A stretch of 64,000 bases of DNA, taken from NCBI RefSeq assembly GCF_947503125.1, contig NZ_CANNCR010000013.1, positions 43,566 through 107,565 on the forward strand. Reading direction: 5' to 3'. Below, in pieces: positions 17,297-26,426 of the stretch; within the stretch, counting starts at the first letter, position 1, and the number at the start of each line of letters is the position of its first letter. The stretch comes from an uncultured Metabacillus sp. GTDB lineage: Bacteria > Bacillota > Bacilli > Bacillales > Bacillaceae. The translations under genes and the position numbers were made by a program. Under the pieces are notes generated by a model. The model ran no database searches, was not told the DNA's origin, and worked only from the letters and a program-made list of their open reading frames with translations.

Positions 17297-18094
17297 TTAT
17301 TTTGGATAAGCCATCCGCCATAATCCGATATCGTTAAAACCGAGCCTTTTATAGATCCGTCCAGCATTTGGATTATTATAAAATAAGCACAGAGTTTTTC
17401 CTTCGGCTAACAACTCTTTACAAAGTTCTTGCATCACAACCGATGCAAGGCCTTTCTGACGCTCGGCAGGATGTGAGCAAACACCAACTATCATGGCGGA
17501 ATACTGATTTTCAGCTGTTGTAGAGGCAATGGAAATCACTTCTCTCTTGGCATTTTCAATAAAAAAGGTACGACCTGATTTTGTCTCAATTGTTCGCTTA
17601 AAGCTTTGTTTTGTAGAGGAATTGAAATCAAATTCGCTGATTTGTTCCTTTAGGACGCAGATTCTTTCAACATCCTCCAATGATGCCTTTTTTACAATAG
17701 AGTCATGGGGTTGATCTTGTAGTGCTTCGTTGTCTTTTAGCTCGGCAAAGTAGGTTAGCTTTGCTCGTTTTAATGGAGTGAGTGTTTGCATATTTTTGAC
17801 GATTTCATTTTTTCCAGATACCATCACCAGCTCGGGATCTGACGATATGAGGTTTGCCATCTTAGTTAAATCAATTTTCGTTTTCGTATAAGGAATATAA
17901 GTATGTTGATAACGAAGCAAGATACCCTCGATTTCCCCATTATTATTGTACTGAGCAAAAATGTCCTGAAAATCAGCATCATAACCGAAATTTTCAATAT
18001 CGCCGATAATAAAAAGATTAAAAGCTTTTTCTTCTATTAAAAATTCCATAACCTGATCATGATCAGCTGATGTACATTTTTTAAGCATGCCCAT
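17297..18094 (-). CDS. GNAT-family N-acetyltransferase
   Basis: A 265-residue protein with an N-terminal half of unknown fold and a C-terminal GNAT domain (about residues 130-265). Motif A is VGVCSHPAERQKGLASVVMQ, the acetyl-CoA pyrophosphate-binding loop. The later YNNPNAGRIYKRLGF is motif B. This N-terminal extension plus C-terminal GNAT arrangement is seen in several Bacillus acetyltransferases of unknown substrate. A 340-base gap follows on the right. Confidence 0.8.
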   Translation of the reverse strand: MGMLKKCTSADHDQVMEFLIEEKAFNLFIIGDIENFGYDADFQDIFAQYNNNGEIEGILLRYQHTYIPYTKTKIDLTKMANLISSDPELVMVSGKNEIVKNMQTLTPLKRAKLTYFAELKDNEALQDQPHDSIVKKASLEDVERICVLKEQISEFDFNSSTKQSFKRTIETKSGRTFFIENAKREVISIASTTAENQYSAMIVGVCSHPAERQKGLASVVMQELCKELLAEGKTLCLFYNNPNAGRIYKRLGFNDIGLWRMAYPK

Positions 18095-18434
18095 ACATCC
18101 TCTCTCCGTCTCTGTATTTAGTGGTAATTATACAATCGTTTTCAAAAAGTTTAAACATTTTTTGGTAATGTTATTTATTATTTTATCCGTATTAATTAAA
18201 TAAAAATTTAGAAAAGTCGGTAATCATAATGATTGAAAATAAGGGATGAGGAGCGTTTAAACCGTTTGAGAAGCCTTTAAGAAGAACTAACTGTTGATGG
18301 CAACGTTTACACTCACTATTTGACAGATATACTCACAACATTTCCTTAAGACCTTGATTATGAAGTTCATCATGTTACTATTAAATCGTTAATGAAAAAT
18401 GCGAACAAAAATATGAACGTATTGGAGAGATGAG
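18095..18434. other. Intergenic region upstream of proC, no recognised element
   Basis: A 340-base AT-rich gap. A TTGACA-like hexamer is present without a convincing -10 partner at 16-18 bases. No T-box motif (such as AGGGTGGNACCGCG) is seen, although proline genes of some bacilli carry one. Nothing else can be supported. Confidence 0.4.
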
Positions 18435-19286
18435 ATGTTAAACGATAAAACCATAGCCTTTATAGGTGCAGGTTCGATGGCAGAAGCAATGATTTCCGGA
18501 ATGGTTAAATCAGGGAAAGTTCGATCGGAACAAATCATTGCAACCAATCGGTCCAATGAAGAACGATTAGCTGACTTGCAAACTAAATATGGAATAAAAG
18601 CAAAAAAACGCAAAAATTTACAGTTTGACCAAATAGATGTAATCATTTTGGCAATGAAGCCGAAAGATGTCGATAAGGCATTAACCGACATTAAAAGTCA
18701 TATCAAGCCAAATCAGCTCATACTATCTGTTTTAGCAGGTATTACAACTTCATACCTTGAACAAAACCTTCATAAAGGCCAGCAAGTAGTTCGAGTCATG
18801 CCGAATACGTCAAGTATGATCGGAGAATCAGCTACAGCCATTTCCCCAGGTCATGAAACAGCCGATAATAATATTAAGTTAACAGAAAGCTTGCTTAAAT
18901 GTATTGGAGAGGTATTTAAGATTGATGAAAAAAGTATGGATATTTTTACAGGTATAGCAGGAAGCGGGCCGGCTTATTTCTATTATTTAATGGAGCATAT
19001 GGAACAGCAAGGGGTTCTTGCTGGTTTAGATCTTGCAACAACAAGACAGATTATTGCACAAACGATAGTAGGCGCAGCAAAAATGGTTCAGGAACAAGAT
19101 CTAACGCCTGCTGTTTTAAGGGAGAATGTTACATCTCCTAATGGCACAACAGCTGCCGGGCTAGCAGCGCTTGATAAAAATGGCGGAGGTCATGCGATAG
19201 CACTGGCTATTGAGCATGCTGCGAAACGCTCTAAGCAAATCAGTGAGCAAATTCAAGAGAGCCTATTAGCAGGTTCTTTAAAATAG
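18435..19286 (+). CDS. proC: Pyrroline-5-carboxylate reductase
   Basis: A 283-residue NAD(P)H-dependent reductase that makes L-proline from pyrroline-5-carboxylate. The N-terminal Rossmann motif is IAFIGAGSMAEAMISGM. The C-terminal dimer/active-site signature is SPNGTTAAGLAAL, preceded by GIAGSGPAYFYYLMEHM. GGAGAGATGAG provides the ribosome-binding site. In B. subtilis the equivalent gene (proI) is not next to proBA, while here the three proline genes are contiguous, giving a complete glutamate-to-proline operon. Confidence 0.95.
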   Translation: MLNDKTIAFIGAGSMAEAMISGMVKSGKVRSEQIIATNRSNEERLADLQTKYGIKAKKRKNLQFDQIDVIILAMKPKDVDKALTDIKSHIKPNQLILSVLAGITTSYLEQNLHKGQQVVRVMPNTSSMIGESATAISPGHETADNNIKLTESLLKCIGEVFKIDEKSMDIFTGIAGSGPAYFYYLMEHMEQQGVLAGLDLATTRQIIAQTIVGAAKMVQEQDLTPAVLRENVTSPNGTTAAGLAALDKNGGGHAIALAIEHAAKRSKQISEQIQESLLAGSLK

Positions 19287-19353
19287 GTATATTTGTTTCC
19301 TAAATAAAAAAACAAAGCGCAAATAGAGAGAAAACATATTCAGGAGTGATAGA

Positions 19354-20484
19354 ATGCCGACCCAACAACATAAGAAAAAACGGGTTGTAATAAAAGTAGG
19401 AAGCAGTTCGTTAACAAGTCGACATGGAGAAATAAGTCGACGAAAACTTGAGAAATTAGCTGATGAAATTGCTTTATTAAAGGATGATGGCCACGAAATT
19501 GTATTTGTATCTTCTGGTGCAGTGGCTGCGGGCTACAGAAAGCTGGGCTGTATTGAACGGCCAACCTCATTACCAGAAAAACAAGCTGCAGCATCCATTG
19601 GTCAAGGATTATTAATCGAAGCTTATTCGGAAATCTTTTTATCACACGGCTATGTGGCATCACAAATTTTGATTACGCGCAGTGACTTTTCAGATGAATA
19701 TCGATATCACAATGTTCGAAACACATTAAATGTATTATTGGAACGCGGAATCATTCCGATTGTAAATGAAAATGACACGGTTACAGTTGATCGCTTAAAG
19801 TTTGGGGATAATGATACATTATCTGCTAAAGTAGCAGGACTTGTTGAGGCAGATCAATTGATTATCTTATCTGATATCGATGGACTATATGATTCCGATC
19901 CGCGCAAAAATGAAAAGGCAAAATTGCTTGAAAAAGTATATGAGATCACACCTGAAATTGAGGAAGGTGCCGGAGATTCTGGCAGCAATGTTGGAACCGG
20001 CGGAATGAAATCGAAAATTGATGCTGTGAAAATTGCGATGGCTTCAGGGATTTCAACCTTTCTAGGTAAAGCTAGCATTCAGAATATTTTAGGTGACGCC
20101 GTTAAAGGAGTGGCAAGAGGGACTTACTTTGAAGTAACAAATGAATCAATTAATTTAAATCAAAAAAGACAATGGATTGCCTTCCACTCGGGACCAGAAG
20201 GAGAAATTGTGATCAATCAAAATGTAAGAACCTCAATTGCAGATCATAAGCACAGTATTTTTTCCTCAGATATTACCAAAGTCAAAGGACAGTTTGAAAA
20301 AGGTGCTGTTATTCGCATACTAGATCACGAGGGTGAAAGAATTGGTTTGGGTGTTGTTAATTATTCAAATGAAGATTTAGAAAGATTGAATAAAATTTCA
20401 GGTAAAGAGGTTGAGAGACTAGAGGTTGTCCATTTTGATGATCTTGTTTGTGAGCTTGAATTATCTTTGCCTGTCGGAGTATAA
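19354..20484 (+). CDS. proB: Glutamate 5-kinase
   Basis: A 376-residue protein with an amino-acid kinase domain (about residues 8-260) and a C-terminal PUA domain (about 280-365). The kinase motifs are VVIKVGSSSLTS, VSSGAVAAGYRKLG, NENDTVTVDRLKFGDND and SNVGTGGMKSKIDA. ProB phosphorylates L-glutamate, the committed and proline-inhibited step. The presence of the PUA domain and the standard length mark it as the biosynthetic type. It ends 13 bases before proA. Confidence 0.95.
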   Translation: MPTQQHKKKRVVIKVGSSSLTSRHGEISRRKLEKLADEIALLKDDGHEIVFVSSGAVAAGYRKLGCIERPTSLPEKQAAASIGQGLLIEAYSEIFLSHGYVASQILITRSDFSDEYRYHNVRNTLNVLLERGIIPIVNENDTVTVDRLKFGDNDTLSAKVAGLVEADQLIILSDIDGLYDSDPRKNEKAKLLEKVYEITPEIEEGAGDSGSNVGTGGMKSKIDAVKIAMASGISTFLGKASIQNILGDAVKGVARGTYFEVTNESINLNQKRQWIAFHSGPEGEIVINQNVRTSIADHKHSIFSSDITKVKGQFEKGAVIRILDHEGERIGLGVVNYSNEDLERLNKISGKEVERLEVVHFDDLVCELELSLPVGV

Positions 20485-20497
20485 AGGGAGGAATTGG

Positions 20498-21763
20498 ATG
20501 TCTGTTACAAAAGTTGTCAAAACAAATGTTGAAGCACAAGCAATTGCAGCAAAGAAAGCAGCGAAAAAGTTAGCCTTATTAACAACAGAAGAAAAAAATG
20601 AAGCATTACACATTTTAGCTGATGAGTTGGTAAAGAATGCAGATGTAATATTGACTGCAAATGAACAGGATTTAAAAGCAGGCCAAGAAAAAAGCTATGA
20701 GGCAGCGTTTATGGACCGATTGGCCCTTTCTACGGAACGGATTGAAGACTTTGCCGAAGGGCTCCGTCAAGTTGCTGGGTTAGAAGATCCAACCGGAAAT
20801 ATTCAATCAAGCTGGACTCTTGATAATGGGTTGCTTGTTGAAAAGATCACCGTACCTCTAGGTGTGATCGGGATGATCTATGAAGCTCGCCCGAACGTAA
20901 CCGTTGATGCGACAGGTCTTGCGCTTAAATCGGGCAATGCCATTGTGCTAAAAGGTGGTTCATCTGCTTTATCATCAAATAAAGCAATCGTGCAAGTTAT
21001 GCACGAGGCCTTGAAGAAAACAAAAATTCCGATGGAAGCTGTTCAATTCATTGCAAGCACAGATCGTGAAGCGACACAGCAGCTGTTTACCATGAAGGAG
21101 CATATTGATGTGCTCATTCCAAGAGGCGGTGGTTCATTAATAAATGCTGTAGTCAATAATGCCACTGTACCAGTGCTTGAAACAGGTGTTGGCAACTGCC
21201 ATTTATATATAGATTGTGAAGCGGATCTTGATAAAGCTTTAAACATTTTAATCAATGCCAAAACAGACCGTCCAGCTGTCTGTAATGCACTGGAAACTGT
21301 GATTATCCATAAGGAATGGCTAAAGAAAAATCATAAAGTGTTACATGCGACCTTCACAAAATATGGGATTACTGTCCATGGGGACGAGGCAGCACTATCC
21401 TTTCTACCAGATGCAATCTTAGCAAATGAAGACGATTGGGCAAATGAATATTTAAGTTTAGATATAGCTGTAAAGGTTGTAGAGAATGTAGAGGAAGCGA
21501 TTGACCATATTGAAACATATGGTACAAAGCATTCTGAGGCTATTGTTACTGAAAACGGTAAAACAGCTAAACGGTTTATGAGTTTAGTAGACGCATCAGC
21601 ACTTTATCATAATGCCTCAACACGTTTCACAGATGGCGGAGCACTTGGCTTTGGAGCTGAAATCGGGATCTCAACACAAAAGCTCCATGCCAGAGGACCA
21701 ATGGGATTGCCGGCATTAACCACTGTAAAATTTATGATGTCAGGTAATGGGCAAACACGTTAA
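20498..21763 (+). CDS. proA: Gamma-glutamyl phosphate reductase
   Basis: A 421-residue member of the aldehyde dehydrogenase superfamily that reduces gamma-glutamyl phosphate to the semialdehyde. GVIGMIYEARPNVTVDATGL is the family signature, and KTDRPAVCNALETV holds the catalytic Cys. The ATG at 20498 follows GGGAGGAATTGG; a longer in-frame start would overlap proB by 59 bases without need. It ends the proline operon before a perfect hairpin terminator. Confidence 0.95.
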   Translation: MSVTKVVKTNVEAQAIAAKKAAKKLALLTTEEKNEALHILADELVKNADVILTANEQDLKAGQEKSYEAAFMDRLALSTERIEDFAEGLRQVAGLEDPTGNIQSSWTLDNGLLVEKITVPLGVIGMIYEARPNVTVDATGLALKSGNAIVLKGGSSALSSNKAIVQVMHEALKKTKIPMEAVQFIASTDREATQQLFTMKEHIDVLIPRGGGSLINAVVNNATVPVLETGVGNCHLYIDCEADLDKALNILINAKTDRPAVCNALETVIIHKEWLKKNHKVLHATFTKYGITVHGDEAALSFLPDAILANEDDWANEYLSLDIAVKVVENVEEAIDHIETYGTKHSEAIVTENGKTAKRFMSLVDASALYHNASTRFTDGGALGFGAEIGISTQKLHARGPMGLPALTTVKFMMSGNGQTR

Positions 21764-21780
21764 AGCATGATTAACTAATA

Positions 21781-21817
21781 AAGATGATCGACGTAATGTT
21801 GTCGATCATCTTTTTTT
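21781..21817 (+). terminator. Terminator of proC-proB-proA
   Basis: AAGATGATCGAC and GTCGATCATCTT form a perfect 12-bp stem with an 8-base loop, followed by a T-run. Confidence 0.92.
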
Positions 21818-21897
21818 GACCTTTAACAGAATGAGAGGCTTTGTATTATTTTTCTAAAAATTTTCACAATAAAAATGGTTGACTCTTTTTTTGATAA

Positions 21898-21937
21898 TGT
21901 AATAATCTTTAACATATTAATGTTAGAAAACCTAACA
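21898..21937 (+). promoter_or_regulatory. Tandem TnrA/GlnR boxes upstream of glnK
   Basis: Two perfect matches to the TnrA/GlnR consensus TGTNA-N7-TNACA: TGTAATAATCTTTAACA (21898-21914) and TGTTAGAAAACCTAACA (21921-21937), 6 bases apart. The second lies only 18 bases before the glnK ATG, too close for the usual activator position near -49. A possible promoter, TTGATA (21891-21896) with TATTAA (21915-21920), is interleaved with the boxes, suggesting at least partly repressive or competing binding. Confidence 0.8.
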
Positions 21938-21955
21938 ATGCTAAAGGTGATTACA

Positions 21956-22318
21956 ATGAAAAAAATCGAAGCGATTATCAGGCCGCAGAAAATAACTGAC
22001 ACAATAAAAGAATTAAAAACGATCGGGATTACCGGCTTTACTGTTTCTCAAGTTGTAGGAAGGGGGAAGCAGAGGGATACCAAGGGGGTATATCGTGGTA
22101 AAAATTATCATGTCACTCTCCATCCTAAAATCAAGCTTGAAATTGTACTTTCAGATCACATGGTTGACCGGACGATTAATACGATTATAGCGACTGCACA
22201 AACTGGTGAAGATGGTGACGGAAAAATATATGTTTATCCAATTCTGGAAGCATATAACATTCGGACAGGTGAACCGGATATCACGATAGATGATCTTTCA
22301 GCTAAGGGGGGCGAGTAG
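21956..22318 (+). CDS. glnK: P-II nitrogen regulatory protein
   Basis: A 120-residue P-II signal protein. The N-terminal MKKIEAIIRPQKITDTIKEL, the T-loop region GRGKQRDTKGVYRGKNYHV and the C-terminal GEDGDGKIYVYPI are all characteristic. In Bacillus this protein (NrgB/GlnK) binds the ammonium transporter and TnrA. The start is the ATG at 21956 after AAAGGTG. Its stop is one base before the GTG of the transporter gene, an arrangement that couples them. Tandem TnrA/GlnR boxes upstream put it in the nitrogen regulon. A few extra C-terminal residues (DDLSAKGGE) extend beyond the usual 112. Confidence 0.93.
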   Translation: MKKIEAIIRPQKITDTIKELKTIGITGFTVSQVVGRGKQRDTKGVYRGKNYHVTLHPKIKLEIVLSDHMVDRTINTIIATAQTGEDGDGKIYVYPILEAYNIRTGEPDITIDDLSAKGGE

Positions 22319-22319
22319 A

Positions 22320-23637
22320 GTGGAACTGATTCATTTAAACACGGTATGGATTGTGATTGCTGCTGCGATGGTTTTGTTTATGGAAGGTGGCTTTAGCTTG
22401 TTAGAAGCAGGTTTAGTCAGAACAAAAAATGCCGTAAATGTAACAATGAAAATTTTTGTTGATCTAACGATCGGGGCTCTTGTTTTTTGGATGATTGGGT
22501 TTGGGATCATGTTTGGTCAAGATGCCTTTGGCTTTATTGGGACAAGTCTGTTTGGAAGTCCAGAAAAAATCTCACTAAATATGGAACTACCCAGCGAAGC
22601 ATTTGTACTTTTTCAAATGGGCTTTGCGGTAGCGTGTATCTCGATCATTTCCGGGGCTGTGGCAGAACGCATGAATTTTAAAGCGTACATAATCACTGCC
22701 GCTCTTGTTACACTTATCATTTACCCATTATCAGGACATTGGATTTGGAATAGTGAAGGCTGGCTCGCACAGCTGGGGATGAAGGATTTTGCTGGTTCGG
22801 CAGCCATTCATGCGGTTGGCGGTTTCGCTGCGTTGGCAATGGCAAAACTATTAGGGGCAAGGAAAGGGAGATTTAACTCTGATGGCAGTGTAAATGTATT
22901 TGCGCCAAGTAATATTCCCCTGGCATCAAGTGGAGCATTTATCTTATGGTTTGACTGGTTTGCTTTTAACAGCGGCAGTACATTAGATGCATCAAATGCT
23001 TCTTTAGCTTCGATCGCCATTAATACGATGCTTGCAGGAGCTAGCGGCGGAACAGTTACTTTATTAATGACCATGAAAAAATTCGGAAAAGCAGATCCGA
23101 GTATGACTATTAATGGTGTTTTATCTGGATTAGTAGCGATCACTGCCGGATGTGCATTTGTCGATCAATGGAGCGCGATTATCATTGGTGGGATCAGTGG
23201 AGTTATTGTCATTTATGCAACTCTTTTAATCGACAATATGAAAATCGATGATCCGGTTGGTGCGGTTGCTGCATGGTTTTAACGGTGTGTTTGGTACCAT
23301 TGCTGTTGGGTTATTTGATTCAACGGCAGGATTAGTAACAACAGGGCAAGTTTCATTGTTTGGCGTACAGCTTTTAGGTGCAATTGTAGTGGCTGTCTGG
23401 GGATTAATCGGTGGTGCAGCTATTGGAAAGATAGCTGATGCAACGGTTGGATTGCGTGCAACTGATGAAGAGGAAGAAGAAGGTCTTGATATGTCCTATC
23501 ACGGGATTCCAGCCTATAATGAACTAGAACGTTTTACAGATTTACCAACCAGTCTTTATAATTTTGAAGAATCAACGGGAATTACGATCGCCAAAACTGA
23601 GCAGAAAAAGGTGATTGAGAAGGTTTTTGTTGATTAA
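22320..23637 (+). pseudogene. amt: Ammonium transporter, frameshifted near the pore histidine
   Basis: The first frame opens with GTG at 22320 after AAGGGGGGCGAG and encodes Amt membrane segments: FMEGGFSLLEAGLVRTKN, FQMGFAVACISIISGAVAER and AIHAVGGFAALAMA, which contains the first pore His. It runs to DDPVGAVAAWF and stops at 23280-23282. The sequence continues at about 23272 in the next frame as HGFNGVFGTIAVGLFD and on to 23637. In intact Amt proteins these join as GAVA(A/V)HG(V/F)NGV(W/F)GT, so two bases appear missing (or one gained) at about 23268-23274, immediately before the second pore His. The joined length, about 439 residues, is normal. A sequencing error, recent inactivation or recoding are all possible. 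Confidence 0.85.
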
Positions 23638-23653
23638 TTTTCCATATTAATAG

Positions 23654-23695
23654 ATGATGAGGCTGACTAAATCGAATTTGAGTCAGCCTCATCAT
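23654..23695. terminator. Bidirectional terminator between amt and the permease gene
   Basis: ATGATGAGGCTGACT and AGTCAGCCTCATCAT form a perfect 15-bp stem between two convergent genes. Confidence 0.85.
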
Positions 23696-23703
23696 GTTAT
23701 AAA

Positions 23704-25098
23704 TCAAGCTTTTGGTTGATTTAATTTACTTCGCCGTTTCGCATATCCGAAGTAAACGATCAACCCAATCATGATCCAAATAATAAATGCGATCCATGTA
23801 ATTGCAGGCAAGCTTGTCATTAAATAAACACATAAAAGTGCGCTTATTGCTGGGAAAATCGGAACAAACGGCACCTTGAAAGCTCGCTTCAAATCAGGAT
23901 GCGTTATTCTAAGAATAATCACGGCGACTGAAATTAATGTAAAGGCTGCTAATGTTCCGATGTTTACAAGATGAGCTAAAGTTGTTAGATCAACAAAACC
24001 TGCAATAATGGCAGCGATAATACCTGTTAACCAAGTATTTTGAAAAGGTGTTTTAAAGATTGGGTGGATTGTAGCAAAATTTTTCGGTAACAAACCATCC
24101 CGGCTCATGGCAAATGATACTCTGACCTGTGCATACAACATGACAAGCAAAACAGTTGTTATCCCTGTTATGGCTCCAACGGAAATAATACCTGCAAGTG
24201 AATCTTGACCGACAAATTGCAGGGCGAATGTAACAGGGTCTGCAACATTTAGCTGTGAGTATGGCACCATTCCAGTCAAAATAAAGGATACGAGCATATA
24301 CAAAACTGTACAAATTGCTAAAGAAGCAATGATCCCAATCGGTACATCACGCTGTGGATTCTTTACCTCTTCAGCCGCAGTAGCCACTGCATCAAATCCT
24401 ATATAGGCAAAGAAAACTGTAGCGGCACCAGTAATAATTCCTTCAAAGCCAAATGGTGCAAACGGAGTCCAGTTATCAGGCTTTACATAAAACATACCAG
24501 CAATAATGTATGCAAAAATAACGGCCAGCTTAATAAAGACCATTATATTATTAACACGTGCACTTTCTTTTGCACCTCTTGATAATAATGCTGTAATAAG
24601 TAAGATAATGATAACCGCAGGCAGGTTGATTATTCCGCCTTCAGCAGATCCGGGAGCAGAGGTAAAACTTGCAGGCAGCATAATTCCAAAACCTTCAAGA
24701 AGCGCTTGGAAATACCCTGACCATCCTGTGGCAACGGCTGCTGTTGCTAATAAATATTCCAGCATTAAATCCCAGCCGATGATAAAGGCAAAAATTTCTC
24801 CAAGAGTTGCATACGTGTACGTATAGACACTGCCGGAGATTGGCACAGTTGAAGCAAATTCTGCATAACAGAAGGCAGCTAAAGCGCAGACTATCCCTGA
24901 CAAAACAAACGAAAGAATTAACGCAGGTCCAGCTGATTCTGCAGCCACAACTCCTGTTAAGACAAAAATACCTGTACCGATTATTGCACCAACCCCTAGC
25001 AAAGTTAAATCTAATGCACTAAGTGTGCGATTAAGTGATTTTTGTTTGCTTTGTTGGATTAATTGTGTAATTGATTTTTTTCTAAGTAGTGAACTCAT
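23704..25098 (-). CDS. Amino acid permease, APC family
   Basis: A 464-residue membrane protein with about twelve to thirteen segments. LDLTLLGVGAIIGTGIFVLTG is not quoted in full elsewhere because its core GAIIGTGIF is the hallmark of the APC superfamily. AYIGFDAVATAAEEVKNPQ is the conserved loop of the cationic amino acid transporter (CAT) subgroup. Bacillus paralogues of this size include YfnA and YhdG-type carriers; the substrate cannot be fixed. It is monocistronic, with a terminator shared with amt. Confidence 0.88.
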   Translation of the reverse strand: MSSLLRKKSITQLIQQSKQKSLNRTLSALDLTLLGVGAIIGTGIFVLTGVVAAESAGPALILSFVLSGIVCALAAFCYAEFASTVPISGSVYTYTYATLGEIFAFIIGWDLMLEYLLATAAVATGWSGYFQALLEGFGIMLPASFTSAPGSAEGGIINLPAVIIILLITALLSRGAKESARVNNIMVFIKLAVIFAYIIAGMFYVKPDNWTPFAPFGFEGIITGAATVFFAYIGFDAVATAAEEVKNPQRDVPIGIIASLAICTVLYMLVSFILTGMVPYSQLNVADPVTFALQFVGQDSLAGIISVGAITGITTVLLVMLYAQVRVSFAMSRDGLLPKNFATIHPIFKTPFQNTWLTGIIAAIIAGFVDLTTLAHLVNIGTLAAFTLISVAVIILRITHPDLKRAFKVPFVPIFPAISALLCVYLMTSLPAITWIAFIIWIMIGLIVYFGYAKRRSKLNQPKA

Positions 25099-25271
25099 AA
25101 ATCCTCAAAAATGAAAATGGTTAAAGTCTCTCTGTAAAAACACACAAATTGTAGTATATTGTCGAATATTTTAGATGTCAATACTTATCTGACAATTAAC
25201 ATCAACTTTTCATTATATTTAAATAATAAACACAAAAACGTCAACTTTATAAAAAATTCTACAAACCACAA

Positions 25272-25307
25272 AAAAGGAAGTGTACTTTTAGTATACTTCC
25301 TTTTTTT
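25272..25307 (-). terminator. Terminator of copC-copD
   Basis: AAGGAAGTGTAC and GTATACTTCCTT form a stem with one G-T pair. On the minus strand it is followed by a run of T (plus-strand AAAAAA at 25271-25275), just after the CopD stop. T7 on the other side makes it potentially bidirectional. Confidence 0.75.
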
Positions 25308-25340
25308 GCTTCCTTTTATCCCGTTGTCATGTAGTGAACC

Positions 25341-26423
25341 CTATCCAATGCTAACCGACATCATCAGGCCTAGGTATGCTGAAATAATAAAGAGGATACC
25401 AAAGCTTAAAGGGATCCAGGCGGATACCTTTTTATAAAAGCTTATTACAATTAAAGCCAAAAATAATATCGCAATACAAAGTAAAACAATTCCTTCAAAC
25501 CCAGTGTTAAGCTGTACGATAAAAGGGGCTGCGATTTTATGGCCGATGAAGTATTCTACCCAAAAAGCAGCTCCTTCTTGAATGACAGTGGCATTTACTT
25601 GATGCGGCGGAGTTAAGGTCCCTAGGACACCTGTTATAAAAAAGATAATCATAAGAATAACAGTCTCTGCCTGTATCCATTTTTTTGCATCAAATGTTGA
25701 ATCCACTTTAGCTTTTCTTGATAAAATTCCATTTACAAGTGCAAACATTAACACAGGGATAATACTAAGATGCTTTAATAAGAGCATCTGACCGTATGGT
25801 AAAACCCACGCATTAGCATAGTCTCTTGGATGAAAGACAAAAAACATCAATAAGATCCCTGTCACTGTTGTTATCAAAAATAAAACGATAGAGAGCGGGG
25901 TGAACCATCGTAAAAAACCGTGCCAGTCTTCAATGCTTTTTGCAAGCCAGCCAATGTGAATCAAAACGCCAACCCAAATTGTGATTGTTAAGAAATGAAT
26001 AGAATGGGAAAAAAGCCCTGGCACTAAATCAAGAGATGCTGAGTGGCTTGCATAACCAAGCGAGATCATCATCAAGAAAAGAAAAAAAGCCTGCAAATAT
26101 TTTGAACCTTCTACATACATAACCATCCATAAAAAAACAGCAAAAAAACTTCCATAAAGCCAAGAGATGCCTACTTGAAATTCAGTAAGTATGGCATATG
26201 CTCTTAAGCTTAAAAAACCTTCTGTCGAAAAGTATGAAATAACTTGAAGGACTGGAAAAAAAGTGAAAATGATGATTCCTAATACGGATAATAATAAACT
26301 GCTTTTTGAAACCTGGATGGCTGGCTTTTTATCAACAGGTATAAATTGTAATATCACATGGCCTGTTAAATATGAAAAAAGCATGTACGTAATATATTCG
26401 GTAATTGGTATTAATGGGGTCAT
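25341..26423 (-). CDS. CopD-family copper-related membrane protein
   Basis: A 360-residue polytopic membrane protein with about eight or nine segments. The central HSIHFLTITIWVGVLIHIGWL and later KHLSIIPVLMFALVNG carry the conserved His residues of the CopD domain. B. subtilis has a CopC-CopD fusion (YcnJ) for copper uptake; here the two halves are separate genes 3 bases apart. It probably moves copper or delivers it to a membrane enzyme. Direction of transport is not known. Confidence 0.8.
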   Translation of the reverse strand: MTPLIPITEYITYMLFSYLTGHVILQFIPVDKKPAIQVSKSSLLLSVLGIIIFTFFPVLQVISYFSTEGFLSLRAYAILTEFQVGISWLYGSFFAVFLWMVMYVEGSKYLQAFFLFLMMISLGYASHSASLDLVPGLFSHSIHFLTITIWVGVLIHIGWLAKSIEDWHGFLRWFTPLSIVLFLITTVTGILLMFFVFHPRDYANAWVLPYGQMLLLKHLSIIPVLMFALVNGILSRKAKVDSTFDAKKWIQAETVILMIIFFITGVLGTLTPPHQVNATVIQEGAAFWVEYFIGHKIAAPFIVQLNTGFEGIVLLCIAILFLALIVISFYKKVSAWIPLSFGILFIISAYLGLMMSVSIG

Positions 26424-26426
26424 GCC

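Noticed and set aside
18095..18434. T-box leader before proC
   Set aside because: No T-box core motif or terminator is present in the 340-base gap.
20426..20497. Longer proA start overlapping proB
   Set aside because: The ATG at 20498 has GGGAGG just upstream and gives the standard protein length.
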